A DNA stretch of 64,000 bases from Marinomonas rhodophyticola (GTDB lineage Bacteria; Pseudomonadota; Gammaproteobacteria; Pseudomonadales; Marinomonadaceae). This document shows, piece after piece, positions 41,698-53,773 of the stretch (the stretch's first letter is position 1; each line of letters opens with the position of its first letter). The notes below the pieces were generated by a model. That model saw only the letters and a program-made list of their open reading frames with translations, was not told the origin of the DNA and made no database searches. Location: assembly GCF_026113935.1 (NCBI RefSeq), contig NZ_JAPEUL010000007.1, positions 744,001-808,000 of the forward strand, written 5' to 3'. Both the position numbers and the translations under genes were made by a program.

Positions 41698-42275
41698 CTG
41701 TACTCTGATGAAAAAAGAAACAGTTTCAAGTGGTAACATTGCTGCAAAAAAGAAAGTGTTTTAATAATATGTGGGTCCAATTTCGGCGGATCTTAAACAC
41801 AGTGTCTGGTTTTTTAGTACTGAGCAAATGTTAACGCTATACTTAGATCTATAAGTTACTTGGAGTCGGCCGTATCATTTTAATAATGTAATGGTGCTCG
41901 CTAAACTAGATGAGTAATCTCATTTATGATTCGGAATAAGTTGACTACTACATCATGATTAATGCGTTAAACCCAAACACTCAATTACTTCTAACCGCAA
42001 GCGAAATGACTGAGGCAGACAAAGCCGCAGTGGTGGCGGGTGTGCCTGCGATAGATTTAATGGCCGCAGCGGGGAAAACCGTAGTGGATGCGTTGATGCA
42101 GCGTTGGTCTAAGTGTTCTGTTTTAGTGCTTTGTGGGCGGGTAATAATGGTGGCAATGGTTTTGTTGTCGCTCAGTTACTAGGATCCGTTGGCTGGCCTG
42201 TGCGGTTGGCTTTTATGGGGGCTGTTGAAAAATTATCGCCTGAAGCCAAATATTTCTATCAGGCTTGGCAAGGTG

Positions 42276-42287
42276 AGGTTGAAGCCT
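42276..42287. repeat. Target-site duplication, left copy (AGGTTGAAGCCT)
   Basis: The 12-base sequence AGGTTGAAGCCT immediately precedes the left inverted repeat and recurs at 43564-43575 immediately after the right inverted repeat. This is the target duplication of an IS4-family insertion and shows that the insertion was recent, since both copies are identical. Confidence 0.9.
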
Positions 42288-43563
42288 TAAGGATCCCCAC
42301 ATTTATTTCTAGCACTTGGTTTCCAATAGAAGAAGGTCTAACGCCTCAAATAACATTTTTTCTGTTATTTCATAACGGGAGGTTTTCAGGATCCTTTTGG
42401 CTAAATAGCAATAAGACAATACTCGCCTCGTTGTTATCGTATTTGATTGGAAATGACGATGATAACCTTGCATCTCTGCCGCTTTCCCAATGACGTAAAG
42501 GCACCATTGAGCAAGTAAGGCAATTAACAGAAGGGTTTGTAATCGCTCAATAGATTGGCTTCGGCTACGTTTTAGTCCTAGCCCATAATATTCGTTCTTC
42601 GTGTCTCGGAATGCTTCTTCGATGGTCATTCTGCGCTTATAAATATTGACTAGAGCAAGAGGAGGAAACTCGCCTTTTGGCAAGTTACTGACTAGAAACC
42701 AAGGCTCTCTGTTTGCTTTAGAGCACTTCTTATAATTGTTACAGTTTGGTCTTTTAACGGGTTTGCTTTTTTTCTTTGTAGGGCGTGGACTTTTATACAA
42801 AACACCACGACAAGGCCATTGTTGTTGTTTTGATAGACGCAAGCCGGACAACTCCATTGGTTTTGTGGTGGCTTGATGATGATAACCGTCAACGAGAGTC
42901 CATTGTGGTCGTTTATCCGTTTGGCATTTTACCGTTCCACGTGTACGTGCAAGCCAATACCAATCTAATTGCTCTATTGCTTTGAACCACGGAACCTTAA
43001 ATCCTGCGTCCGTGCAGATAATAGGGGTACAGTCAGAGGGAAGTATTTGCTTTAAATTATTTAAGAAGTCGACATGTCTTTTATGATTATTCATAGCTCC
43101 TTCAGGGTGTACTTCTTCATATAAGGTGAAAGCTCTTCCCTGAAAGGCCACTGAGGCGCGCAGTAAAACAAAGCTAAAATCATAAACACTTGACCAATCA
43201 ACAATGATGGGCAAGAACTCTTGTGAAGAAAAGTGAGAGGCAAGGGTCTTATAAAATTGATTTCGGCATTGGTGTAATTGGATGTTTCCTAACAGTCGAT
43301 CAACTCGTTTAATGCAATATTTTTCAATGACGTTAGCGTCTTCTCCTAGTTTTCTACCAATTGCCGTTAGGCTTAATCTGGCGCCTTCTTTAACGGAGGA
43401 TACTGCATCTGATAAAGCTGTATAGGTTCGCTTATCAATGGAGATTGAATTGTCAGGAAGTAAACTCGATAATAACAATGTGATGCCCCTTGTCTGGCTT
43501 ATTTTTTGGCGAAAATAGTTTAACCAACAAGTGGGCATCACTCTATATTTGTGGGGATCCTTA
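42288..43563. mobile_element. Complete IS4-family insertion sequence (1,276 bp)
   Basis: Bounded by perfect 14-base terminal inverted repeats, TAAGGATCCCCACA at 42288-42301 and its complement at 43550-43563, and flanked by identical 12-base target copies (42276-42287, 43564-43575). A single transposase gene fills it on the minus strand. Size, repeats and a target duplication of about 12 bases fit the IS4 family. It interrupts nnr. Confidence 0.92.
42309..43538 (-). CDS. IS4-family transposase
   Basis: 409 residues from ATG 43538 (a GTG one codon earlier is also possible). It carries the IS4 signature Y-x2-R-x3-E-x6-K, seen as YKRRMTIEEAFRDTK, here in the C-terminal third. DDE residues also appear in the first half (IIVDWSSVYDF; PIICTDAGFKVPWF). 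It is intact, with no frameshift despite the slips in surrounding genes, and is probably functional. It is the only gene in the insertion sequence. Confidence 0.93.
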   Translation of the reverse strand: MPTCWLNYFRQKISQTRGITLLLSSLLPDNSISIDKRTYTALSDAVSSVKEGARLSLTAIGRKLGEDANVIEKYCIKRVDRLLGNIQLHQCRNQFYKTLASHFSSQEFLPIIVDWSSVYDFSFVLLRASVAFQGRAFTLYEEVHPEGAMNNHKRHVDFLNNLKQILPSDCTPIICTDAGFKVPWFKAIEQLDWYWLARTRGTVKCQTDKRPQWTLVDGYHHQATTKPMELSGLRLSKQQQWPCRGVLYKSPRPTKKKSKPVKRPNCNNYKKCSKANREPWFLVSNLPKGEFPPLALVNIYKRRMTIEEAFRDTKNEYYGLGLKRSRSQSIERLQTLLLIALLAQWCLYVIGKAAEMQGYHRHFQSNTITTRRVLSYCYLAKRILKTSRYEITEKMLFEALDLLLLETKC

Positions 43564-43575
43564 AGGTTGAAGCCT
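43564..43575. repeat. Target-site duplication, right copy
   Basis: Second copy of AGGTTGAAGCCT, identical to 42276-42287, directly after the right terminal repeat. Confidence 0.9.
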
Positions 43576-44958
43576 ATTCTGTTGATTTATTAGAGCAAAC
43601 TGATCTGGTTATTGATGCCATGTTTGGTGCGGTTTTGACTCGTCCTTTAGAAGGCAAATCTCGCGATATGGTTGACGCTATAATCGCACGAAAAGTGCCC
43701 GTTTGTGCGGTGGATGTGCCCAGTGGCGTGGATGGCACAACAGGTGCGGCGCTTGGAGCTGTAGCACCCGCTGAATTAACTGTGACATTCTTCCGCAAAA
43801 AACCGGGACATTTGCTGCTCCCTGGTCGTGCATTATGTGGTGAGCTGGTGGTTGCGGACATCGGTATTCCTGAAATGGTGTTGAATGAGTTAAACCTTCA
43901 AGCATGGGAAAATAGTCCTGAGCTTTGGTATCGAAATTACCCTTGGCCGCGGACGGATGGACATAAATTCCACCGTGGTCATGCGCTGATTTACGGCGGG
44001 GAGAGCATGACAGGCGCCAGTCGTTTAACGGCTCGTGGCGCTATGCGAATCGGGGCTGGGTTAGTGACTTTGGCGGTGCCGATTAAAGCGTGGCCTGTTT
44101 ATGCGACTGCGATGACGAGCGTGATGGTAGCGAAGCTAGAGGTGAGTCAAGAACAAGAAGATTTTGAAGAGTTGCTATTAGATCCGCGATATAACGCCAT
44201 TGCCGTTGGGCCTGGGGCCGGATTGGCGGGATTTGAACGGATTCGCACGCGAAAAATCGTGGTCACAGCACTGGAAACGAATCGTGCCACCGTGTTGGAT
44301 GCGGATGCGCTCAGTGCATTTGCAGAAGACCCACAAACTCTGTTTGACGCCATTAATGGTCCTTGCGTGATGACCCCCCACGAAGGCGAGTTTGCGCGAC
44401 TGTTTCCTGAAGTTAATAAAAGCCATCCTGACGACAAATTAACGCGAGCGCGTATGGCTGCCAAATTAAGCGGTGCTGTCGTGGTGTTAAAGGGCGCAGA
44501 TACGGTGATTGTCTCGCCAGATGGCCGAGCAATTATCAATGCCAATGCGCCAGCGTATCTTGCCACGGGAGGATCCGGGGATGTATTGGCTGGCTTTATC
44601 GTCGGCTTACTTGCACAAGGCATGTCACCATTTGATGCGGCTTCCATAGCGGTATGGTTGCATGGTGAGGTAGGTAATAATGTTGGCATTGGCTTAATCG
44701 CCGAAGATTTACCAGAACATCTTCCCAAGGTGCTCTCGGCTTTTCAGAAACACTGTCTTGGACGTTTTAAAAATAATTAAATACAACAGATATTGTTTTA
44801 GTTTTGTTGAGCACGTCGGAGTGTCCGTTTTGGAATATACAGAGCGAATGCTCTCTAGCGATAAAATGTCCATCAAGCAGACTTACAATAGTTAACAAGA
44901 AGTGACAATAAAGTGGTAAAAAATATTGAAAAAATAAGGATATTTTAAAGAGGCTTAA

Positions 44959-45657
44959 GCTAATCTATGTGAATCTCAAACATTACACAAGATTTTATTT
45001 TCATCTGACCCTGAGGTATCTTTCTTAAACAAAGGCATCCTTGCTGAAACTCAGCATTTGTCCATTGGGGTATTGCCAACGTTATCGAGAAACTTCGTTG
45101 AGCACTTTGTCAGCCCACTGCTGGCCAAACCTGAGGTGAGCTTTTCATTGACCGCTCGTGGCATGAGCGACCTATTAAATGGTTTAACCAATCATGAATT
45201 GGACCTTGTACTGACCAATCGTCCTGTTAGTGTCGAAACAAAAGACGCGCCTTGGATTGTGCAACAAGTTTCCCGTCAGCCGCTCGCTATTGTTGGCCCG
45301 AAAGAAAGTAAGATACACACACCGTTTTCGCAAGGGTATGAATCGGCTCATTGGATACTACCAGGGAAAAACACCGAAATCCGAACGGCGTTTAACCTGC
45401 TTTGTGCCACATGGCAGTATCAGCCTGATGTCAAAGCTGAAGCCGATGACATGGCGATGCTGCGTCTTCTCGCGAGGGACAGCGGCGCCTTAGCCGTGCT
45501 ACCACCCGTCGTTGTGAAAGACGAAATTCGACAAGGATTGCTGGAAGAATATCAACGCCTACCCGACGCTTACGAACACTTTTACGCCATCACCACACAA
45601 CGCAAATTTGTGCAACAAGTTTTAATAGAATTGTTGCAGAAGAGCCAAAATATTTAG
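44959..45657 (+). pseudogene. Truncated LysR-type regulator lacking its DNA-binding domain
   Basis: The reading frame is open from 44959 (after a TAA at 44956-44958) to TAG/TAA near 45657. The visible ~230 residues are the substrate-binding half of a LysR-type regulator: LSIGVLPTLSRNFVEHF, then LDLVLTNRPV, then ADDMAMLRLLARDSGALAVLPP, ending in a short helix. The N-terminal winged helix-turn-helix and linker are missing, and I see none of it in the preceding 180 bases. The beginning, GILAETQHLSIGV, is the normal linker-to-domain transition. The overall style resembles NhaR-type regulators. It is probably a remnant, and its target is unknown. Confidence 0.75.
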
Positions 45658-45905
45658 GCGAGCATTCCCCATAAAGAACGTATTAACATACGGCCACAAG
45701 GTCTTTTTAAATTAAATGTGGGAGGGCTGCCCATCTTTGCTAAGGGAGTCAAGTATAAATCTAGCATACAGTTAATGACCGCCTGAGAGCTTCTATATTT
45801 ATGTAGGACACTACACCACACTTTTCGCGCCTTGATTGATACATTTTCAAACAGCAACAGCTTCATGTATCGTATTTTGATACGTAAATTGAAGTAAGTT
45901 GCTAG

Positions 45906-46436
45906 TTAGGAAACGCCTGTTAGTGATTCCTGATTGCCCATTTTTATAATGGGAGAGAATTTCACCCAGACATCTCCTGTTTCAATATCAAACACAATTC
46001 TACGATGACCAAATTCACCAACATGGGCGACCAAAATAGGAACTTCATGTTTGCTAAGTAATTCAAATGCAGCAGCGACATTTTTCTCCCCAACAGGACG
46101 TCTGTTGGGATCAGATTGATCAGTACGATATTGTTTTTCATACATATTGCCGCCTCCAAATATTTTCGCCTGATAGTCTCGTAATTGTGTGTGGTTTCGC
46201 TTCGCAGAGCGTGCGAACAACGTCATACAATCATCTGCGAATCTAGGGTTTAATCGTTGGTCATTACGTTCAAATCGGTAGGGAAGTGCAAAATGGCACA
46301 TGCCTCCAATACGTTTTTCTGGATGCCATAGAGCAATGGATATACATGAGCCTAATAGGGTATGTACTTGGGCTTGTTCATTACCAAAATAATAGTCGCC
46401 AGCATGTAAAATAATACGCTGCTTTGTAATTTCCAT
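45906..46436 (-). CDS. cheD: Chemoreceptor glutamine deamidase CheD
   Basis: 176 residues of the CheD family. The catalytic Cys lies in LLGSCISIALW and the catalytic His in GGMCHFALP; the conserved KIFGGGNM and GEKNVAAA loops are present. CheD deamidates glutamines in chemoreceptors and modulates them together with CheC or CheY in some species. It is the last gene of the chemosensory operon, starting two bases after the CheB stop. Confidence 0.93.
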   Translation of the reverse strand: MEITKQRIILHAGDYYFGNEQAQVHTLLGSCISIALWHPEKRIGGMCHFALPYRFERNDQRLNPRFADDCMTLFARSAKRNHTQLRDYQAKIFGGGNMYEKQYRTDQSDPNRRPVGEKNVAAAFELLSKHEVPILVAHVGEFGHRRIVFDIETGDVWVKFSPIIKMGNQESLTGVS

Positions 46437-46438
46437 GC

Positions 46439-47509
<1,071 letters not shown>

Positions 47510-47520
47510 AAACAGTCGCC

Positions 47521-48375
47521 TTATAATTTACGATATATCGTAGGTTGTAAGCGTTCGAACAGGCCTGTGTTATCAATAAGAGATTCTGAATGGCCAATCA
47601 TCAGAATGCCTCCCTGTTTTAATGCATGGCAAAATCGCTCAGTTAAAAGGCTTCGATCTAGGTTATTGAAATAAATCATCACGTTACGACAAAAAATCAC
47701 GTCGAAATGCGCTTGCCAATTATGCCAATCGCCAGTGATTAAATTAAAGTAATCAAACTTAACGGGGGCTCTAGCTTCAGGGGCGATTTTTACAATGTTT
47801 TTACGTGGGTCTTTACTTCGAAGCAGATAGCGTTGCCTTAACGCCAACTCAATGGGTTCTACTTTCTCGTGTGGATAGATAGCAGTGCGTGCTTTATCTA
47901 AGCACTTGGAAGATATATCTGTGGCAGTAATTCGGAAATCAAAACTTGGGTATTGACGCTGAATTTCTAGCATCTCAATGGATAATGTGTAAGGTTCTTC
48001 ACCACTAGAACACCCTGCGCTCCAGATCTTAAGGGGGTCTTTTGAGTGATAACGATGCTTATCCAAATACGCTTTTAGAAACAAAAAATGGGCATCTTCA
48101 CGATAAAAATCGGTTTTATTGGTTGTTAGGGCATCCAATAAATTTTGACGCTCTGAGGCTCCTTCGAAATCTTTTAAGGCAAAGTGGATGTAATCCCTTA
48201 AATTGCTAAACCCCAGAATCCTTTGGCGCTTACGTAGTCGTGTTTCAATCAAAGTGCGTTTAGACGCAGGCATTTGAATGCCTGCAGTACTTTCTACAAA
48301 TTCTGAAACAAGACGATGTTCTACCTCACTAATTGGATCAGCTTTTAATGAAGGAAGCGCATAAGTGTCTGACAT
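47521..48375 (-). CDS. cheR: Chemoreceptor methyltransferase CheR
   Basis: 284 residues. SAM-binding motif [18 protein letters not shown], the [12 protein letters not shown] acidic loop, and [11 protein letters not shown] are classic for CheR; the N-terminal helical domain is also present. It methylates glutamates on the receptors of this operon. The start at 48375 has AAAGG nine bases upstream and lies within the end of the CheW reading, overlapping by 31 bases; a slip in CheW may explain this. Confidence 0.93.
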   Translation of the reverse strand: MSDTYALPSLKADPISEVEHRLVSEFVESTAGIQMPASKRTLIETRLRKRQRILGFSNLRDYIHFALKDFEGASERQNLLDALTTNKTDFYREDAHFLFLKAYLDKHRYHSKDPLKIWSAGCSSGEEPYTLSIEMLEIQRQYPSFDFRITATDISSKCLDKARTAIYPHEKVEPIELALRQRYLLRSKDPRKNIVKIAPEARAPVKFDYFNLITGDWHNWQAHFDVIFCRNVMIYFNNLDRSLLTERFCHALKQGGILMIGHSESLIDNTGLFERLQPTIYRKL

Positions 48376-48938
48376 ATTGTTATAGCCTTTCTTATTAGGA
48401 ATGGTCTGAGTCTCGCATCGGACATTGTTTCAATTGCTTGATTTAAGTCGTCATCAGCAAGAACTTTTGGAAGGTCTAAAATAATAATGAAGTCATCATT
48501 ATGTTTTCCCATCCCACTAATAAAATGCGCATTAATGCGGCTACCGATTCTTGGTGGCGCACAAATATTGTTGCCTTCTAGTTCTATGACTTCTTTGACT
48601 GCATCGGCAAGCAACCCAAGCGCAACGCTTTCACCTTCTAATTGCACATCAACAATAACAATGCATGTATTGACTGTGATGTCCATGACGTCCATGCCAA
48701 ACTGTCTTCTAAGATCAACAACTGCTACTACTTGTCCGCGTAAGTTGATAACGCCTAAAAGGAATTCAGGCATCCTTGGCACAGGTGTGACCTTGCGATA
48801 TTCAAGTACTTCTTGTACTTGAATAATGTCCGCACCATATACTTCACCATCTAATAAAAACGTCAGTAACTGGACATTTCGATAATTAACGGCTTCCGCA
48901 TGCTTAGACGAAATCGAGGTGTTTTTTTCTGTTGTCAT
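48345..48938 (-). CDS. cheW: Coupling protein CheW
   Basis: 197 residues. The CheW fold is visible: LLTFLLDGEVYGADIIQVQEVL, VPRMPEFLLGVINLRGQVVAVVDLRRQF, and GLLADAVKEVIEL. It links receptors to CheA. The final ~25 residues overlap the start of CheR in another frame and have an unusual tail ([19 protein letters not shown]); a single-base slip near 48405 would instead give a stop just before CheR. Ordinary CheW proteins end close to that point. Confidence 0.9.
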   Translation of the reverse strand: MTTEKNTSISSKHAEAVNYRNVQLLTFLLDGEVYGADIIQVQEVLEYRKVTPVPRMPEFLLGVINLRGQVVAVVDLRRQFGMDVMDITVNTCIVIVDVQLEGESVALGLLADAVKEVIELEGNNICAPPRIGSRINAHFISGMGKHNDDFIIILDLPKVLADDDLNQAIETMSDARLRPFLIRKAITICQTLMRFLH

Positions 48939-49020
48939 AGTGTGCCCCCCAATTTTCTAGGCTTAGTACCGAACAAATTCAGAGTTGTCATCGCCTAGGT
49001 CTAAGTCGATGCCGGAGGAC

Positions 49021-51012
49021 TCATGCTGAATCTGTGTCTCTTTTCGAGCCGATAACATGCGTGTTGATTTCGCTGATTTCCCCCGTATGATTTGTAAGCT
49101 TACCTTTAGGTGCTTTGCCACTAACGTGTTTGAGTTTGAAGAATTTCATTGTTTCAGTGAGCTGATCAGCTTGAGCAGATAATTCTTCAGAGGTGGATGC
49201 CATTTCTTCAGCGGCGGCTGCGGATTGCTGTACAACTTGATCTAATTGTTGTAACGCTTTATTCACTTCGACTGCACCCGCATCTTGTTCTCGTGCTGAA
49301 GCGCTAATTTCTTGCACTAAGTCTGATGTTTTTCGGATGTCGGGAAGTAATTGTGCCAACATGGTTCCTGCTTGTTCAGATACTTCTAAACTGCCTTTTG
49401 CAAGAGCGACTATTTCCCCCGCTGCTGTTTGGCTGCGCTCTGCTAATTTGCGAACTTCGGCAGCAACGACAGTGAAGCCTTTTCCATGTTCACCTGCTCT
49501 AGCGGCTTCAATGGCCGCATTCAATGCTAGTAGGTTAGTTTGACGAGATATCTCTTCAATAATACCGATTTTGTCGGCGATTTCTTTCATGGCTTCAACC
49601 GCTTCATTTACGGCTTTACCTGTCGCTTCTGCATCGACGGCAGCTTTGCGAGCAATTTGCTCTGTCTGTTGTGCATTGTCAGCGCTGTGAGCAATATTGG
49701 ACGCCATTTCTTCCATTGAAGATGAAATTTCTTCCAATGATGCTGCTTGTTCTGTTGAACCTTGTGCAATCTGTTGTCCTGTTGCACTGAGCTGACCACT
49801 GCCTGCGGCGACATTGCTGGCTGCTTCAGATACCTCACCTACGATCTGGCTTAAACTCGTGTTCATCGAGCGAAGCACGCCATAAATGTCCGAGTCGCTA
49901 GCTTTCGGGTCAAATTCTGAAGTCAGATCGCCTTTGCCAATAAGGTCGGTAATACGACTTACAAGGTTAACACGGCGGATAACTACCCACGCAATTAGTA
50001 CTGCTAGTATTACTGATATTCCAAAAGCACTCATCAATTCCAGACGCGCGTTTGCGTAGGCCGTATCGCTGAACTCTTTGTCTTGGTTCATGTTGTTTGT
50101 ATTTATTTGGATAATACCAGCAAGATACTGCTCTGCTTGTTCAAGCTGTTCTCTAGCCGTAGTGGTTGATAGTGCAAATGCTTTAGCATTGCCATTTTCG
50201 CGGCTGATGTCTTTAACTTGATTATGCAAGGCCAAGTAGCTGGTGACTGCATTACGTAGTACGGTTAATTGTTGCGAATCATCACTTTGAATCAAAGAAT
50301 CCATGCGCTTTAAAGAGATATTTAGCTTCTCTATCAGTTGTTTAGCTTCAGTGTCATAATCATTCATTTCATCTTCAGATAGCGACATGATTAGGTTTTT
50401 TTCGGCACGCTGAATTTGCAGTAACATAATATTGATATGCAATAGCTCGCGTTGAAGCTCAAGATCTGACTCTCGTTTATCACTAGCTATGTATACCTTA
50501 GTACGCATTTCTATATCTGATGCCATATCAGTAATTGCAGTTTGTAATAAATCGAACTGATGGCGGGCATCAAGTTTGCTTAACTGTTCTGCTCGCACAT
50601 TTGAGTTTAAGCGCGCGAGTCGACGAATTTCTGCATTGATATCTAAATATTTTTGCCAAGATAACTCAAACTGATCCAGCTTCTGTTTGCCTTCATCGTT
50701 GGCAATAAAGCGAATCTCTTCAAAATAACCCAGAAGCTCAGCTTGTTTCTTTTGGGCTTCAGCAGCGAATACGTCCATTTCTTCCGCGGTATTTGACAAA
50801 ATGATATTTTTCTCAGCACGGGAAATGTAAAGCAAGTCTTGGCGCATTTCTTCTGCTAGAGTTACTTTTCGAGCGGAAAAATCGACGATGTTGTTAAGCT
50901 TTTCATTTATCCCCGAGAGTGAAAATATTCCAAGGTAGTTGGTTATACCCATTAATGTAAGTAGTAAGATAAACGCTGAGACAATTAATGTTTTTAATGA
51001 AACTCGATTCAT
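49021..51012 (-). CDS. Methyl-accepting chemotaxis protein with bimodular helical sensor
   Basis: 663 residues from ATG 51012, chosen for the GAGG site six bases upstream (an ATG at 51033 overlaps CheA). Two membrane segments near the N-terminus and residue ~330 flank a long periplasmic helical sensor with two similar halves ([17 protein letters not shown] and [20 protein letters not shown]), like an HBM domain. A short HAMP-like linker is followed by the signalling domain ([28 protein letters not shown]). The C-terminus lacks the pentapeptide that tethers CheR/CheB in enteric receptors. It is the only receptor here and probably dedicated to this operon. Confidence 0.9.
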   Translation of the reverse strand: MNRVSLKTLIVSAFILLLTLMGITNYLGIFSLSGINEKLNNIVDFSARKVTLAEEMRQDLLYISRAEKNIILSNTAEEMDVFAAEAQKKQAELLGYFEEIRFIANDEGKQKLDQFELSWQKYLDINAEIRRLARLNSNVRAEQLSKLDARHQFDLLQTAITDMASDIEMRTKVYIASDKRESDLELQRELLHINIMLLQIQRAEKNLIMSLSEDEMNDYDTEAKQLIEKLNISLKRMDSLIQSDDSQQLTVLRNAVTSYLALHNQVKDISRENGNAKAFALSTTTAREQLEQAEQYLAGIIQINTNNMNQDKEFSDTAYANARLELMSAFGISVILAVLIAWVVIRRVNLVSRITDLIGKGDLTSEFDPKASDSDIYGVLRSMNTSLSQIVGEVSEAASNVAAGSGQLSATGQQIAQGSTEQAASLEEISSSMEEMASNIAHSADNAQQTEQIARKAAVDAEATGKAVNEAVEAMKEIADKIGIIEEISRQTNLLALNAAIEAARAGEHGKGFTVVAAEVRKLAERSQTAAGEIVALAKGSLEVSEQAGTMLAQLLPDIRKTSDLVQEISASAREQDAGAVEVNKALQQLDQVVQQSAAAAEEMASTSEELSAQADQLTETMKFFKLKHVSGKAPKGKLTNHTGEISEINTHVIGSKRDTDSA

Positions 51013-51022
51013 GTTGAACCTC

Positions 51023-53068
51023 TTATTTCGCAATCTTTAAATGAATTTGTTTAGATGAATAGTCCCGACCAGCAGCTTCCAGCAAAGCAGCAGGGTCAAG
51101 GATCATAGCGACACTTCCATCGCCTAATATGGTGGCACCACTAAATCCTTCTGCCCCTTGGTATAACTTTCCTAATCGTTTGATAACGGTTTGGTACTGA
51201 CCAACCACCTCATCAACGCAAAAACCAAATCTTTCCTCACCAATGTGGGTTATCACAATTTGTTCATACATAGGCTTTGGTGCATTAACGCCAAACCAAT
51301 CTCGTAGAATTAAAAAGGAATTTGCTCACCTCGTACTTCAATGATTTGGCGTGTGCGAACATGTGCACGTAAATTGGCAGGCATTTCTATGCACTCTTCA
51401 ACATTACTAAGAGGGAGTACATAATATTCATCACCAACTTTCACCATTAGTCCTTCAATGATCGCAAGAGTCATGGGTAGCCGAACGGAGAATTCTGTTC
51501 CTTCTCCTTCTTTGGAGTGAATGGAAATTGTACCGCCGAGTTCCAGTATGGAGCGTTTAACAACGTCCATTCCAACCCCACGACCAGAAATATCAGAAAT
51601 GGCTTTGGCTGTTGAAAAACCAGGTTCAAAAATCAATTGGTGAACCTCTGCTGTGCTCAGTTCAGCATCATGTGTGATTAAATGCCTTTCAATAGCCAAT
51701 TCGTGAATTCGTTTTGTGTCTAGACCTTTACCATCATCTTGTATGGTAATGACAACATGAGAATCTGCATGTCGAGCAGTTAACGTAATACTACCTGTTG
51801 CAGGTTTACCTTCTGATAGACGTACATCACTGCTTTCAATTCCATGATCAATACTATTGCGAATAAGATGAATTAACGGGTCGGACAACTTGTCTAACAC
51901 CATTTTGTCTAGTTCGGTTTCACCACCTATGGTGATGAGTTCAATCTGTTTATTAAGCTCTTTAGACAAGTCTCGGACTAGTCGGCGAAATTTTCCGAAT
52001 GTGGTGCCGATTGGCAACATGCGAATACTAAATGTCTGATCACGCATCTGAGTTGTCAGTTGATCCAGCTCTTCGGCGATCGATAAAAGGTCTTCATTAT
52101 ATTCAGATGCGGCAACTTGATTTAATCGTGCTTGTACAATCACCAGCTCCCCAACCAGGTTCATAAGCTTATCTAAGCGAGATGATGGGACTCTGATTGT
52201 TGGGTCGTTCATCTCTGATGTAGTGATATTGCGTATGGATTTTTGATTCTCGAGATTATTGCTATGACATCCATCTTGCTTATTTGAAGAGATTGTCTCG
52301 ATATGAATTTTCGCTGGGGTTTCTACAAAGTGTGTTTTGAGTCTCATTGGGTAATTCATCAGAAGATATAGCTTCAATCGAAATTTGCCAATCATCAGCA
52401 ACGAACATGAAGGTGTCTTCAATAGAGGGTAGAGGTTCATGGGTAATTAAGATAACTTTCCAGCTTAGTACACATTCTTCTGGCTCAAATTGCTCGAATT
52501 CCGTTAAACGGCTTATGTCTGTTTCAACATAACATGGGCCAAAACTGTGTAACTCGCGGAGAATTGGTGCGATGTCTAAACCTGATTTAAATGAGTTTAA
52601 ATCAGGTTTAAAAGAGATTTGAAAACAGCTTTGTGAAAGGGAATCATTTTTTTCAAGTGTATTAATGCTTTGATCTAAAACTTTAGGGCGATCGTTTGAG
52701 TTGATTTTGTCATATAATTTGTCTAGATGAATTTGACTAGCCGTAATTTGCGCTTCGGAAAAATCAGTATCTTCTAATAAGCCTGCAATGAAATCTCCTA
52801 CATCTAAAAACACTCCAATTAAATCAGAATTAAATGACAGCTCACCTTTTCTGATTTGATCTAATACGGTTTCAAGGTGATGTGTAAAACTGGTTAGTTG
52901 GTGGTAACCAAACATTCCGCCAGCACCCTTAATAGTGTGTATAGAGCGAAAAGCTGTATTAATCAGTTCTTGATTTTTAGGCGTTATTTCGAGTTCTAGT
53001 AACACGGCTTCCAAAGAAGCTAGATGCTCTAATACCTCTGTTTTAAACGTATCGACTGGACCAATCAT
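51023..53068 (-). CDS. cheA: Chemotaxis histidine kinase CheA (two frameshifts)
   Basis: About 680 residues. HPt domain with phospho-acceptor His ([16 protein letters not shown]), then a linker, dimerisation helices ([13 protein letters not shown]), the ATP-binding domain ([30 protein letters not shown]) and the CheW-like P5 domain ([19 protein letters not shown]). It phosphorylates CheY and CheB. The reading breaks near 52330 (one base too many) and near 51312, where five T residues should be six; the join reads [15 protein letters not shown]. The start overlaps the STAS gene as ATGA. The stretch between HPt and dimerisation helices is long and may include a second regulatory segment. Confidence 0.9.
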
Positions 53069-53373
53069 GATGTCACCAGGTGCGTTAGTGCAGCAGAAAA
53101 GTTGGTATGCTCAAGTAGCCTGAGTGTATCTGGTGAACCACCTTGTATTTCAACGGCAATGCCTTGAAGTGCCAAATGATGAGAAAACGCCAACAAAAGC
53201 TGAATACCAGCGCCATCCATTTCTTCAATGGGGTCTAAATCTAGAATGATGACGTGTGCGGGATCACATGGCAGCAGTTTAAATGCATTATAAATATTTT
53301 TAGTATTAAAAATTGTCATGTCTTTTGGCAGTTGTAGAACACCATTTTTAAGTACTAATTCAGCATTTGGCAT
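53065..53373 (-). CDS. STAS-domain protein
   Basis: 102 residues with the STAS/anti-sigma-antagonist pattern: a first strand pair, then VIILDLDPIEEMDGAGIQLLLAFSHHL, where the Ser/Thr of canonical antagonists would lie near the Gly-Ala-Gly, and a C-terminal helix-strand. Such proteins accompany chemosensory systems in Vibrio and Shewanella-type clusters and are thought to modulate CheA or CheY. Its stop overlaps the CheA start. Confidence 0.8.
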   Translation of the reverse strand: MPNAELVLKNGVLQLPKDMTIFNTKNIYNAFKLLPCDPAHVIILDLDPIEEMDGAGIQLLLAFSHHLALQGIAVEIQGGSPDTLRLLEHTNFSAALTHLVTS

Positions 53374-53385
53374 ATTAGTGATCCA

Positions 53386-53748
53386 TCAAGTCAACTTTGA
53401 AATGGCTGATAAAAATACAGGTGGCTGAAATGGTTTTACTAACCATGCTTTAATACCTTGTGCTTTCCCTCTATCTTTTAGCTCTTGATCCGTTTCAGTT
53501 GTCAGCATTAAAATGGGAGTAAATTTATAAGTCTCTATTTTTCTGGCATTTTCAATGAAAGTTAGCCCATCCATTTCTGGCATATTGACGTCACTAATAA
53601 TCAAATGTATTTTTTGGCCATCAAGTTTAGCCAATGCTTGTTTTCCATTTTCTGCTTCGATCACTGTGTAGCCGCTACTTTTCAATACCATGGACACTAT
53701 TTGTCTGACAGACGCTGAATCATCAGCAACTAGAACAGTTTTAGACAT
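53386..53748 (-). CDS. CheY-type response regulator
   Basis: 120 residues, a stand-alone receiver domain: VADDSASVRQ, LIISDVNMPEMDG (phosphorylated Asp), LTTET and VKPFQ (Lys). It receives phosphate from CheA. In the operon it precedes the STAS gene by 12 bases. Whether it acts on a flagellar motor is unknown, since no flagellar genes are in the window. Confidence 0.92.
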   Translation of the reverse strand: MSKTVLVADDSASVRQIVSMVLKSSGYTVIEAENGKQALAKLDGQKIHLIISDVNMPEMDGLTFIENARKIETYKFTPILMLTTETDQELKDRGKAQGIKAWLVKPFQPPVFLSAISKLT

Positions 53749-53773
53749 AAAAAATCCTTAATAAACATTTATA

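Larger units (their letters stand above)
41955..44780 (+). pseudogene. nnr: nnr (NAD(P)H-hydrate epimerase/dehydratase), split by an IS element
   Basis: Bifunctional repair enzyme: the N-terminal YjeF-type epimerase domain (CGxGNNGGNGFVVAQLL, a loop of the NADHX site) and, after the insertion, the rest of that domain plus the ADP/ATP-dependent NAD(P)HX dehydratase (GHALIYGGESMTGASRLTAR; MTPHEGEFARLFPE; LKGADTVIVSPDGR; ATGGSGDVLAGF). The element at 42288-43563 sits between residue codons for Glu-Ala and Tyr; removing it and one target copy restores the reading exactly (GEVEAYSVDLL). A further single-base loss (GGG for GGGG) lies near 42129 and may be sequencing error. The gene is therefore inactive as written. 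Normal neighbours of nnr, such as tsaE, are absent. Confidence 0.9.

Noticed and set aside
45654-45866. A 70-residue minus-strand reading after the LysR remnant
   Set aside because: No convincing ribosome site, odd composition and no neighbour link; probably chance.
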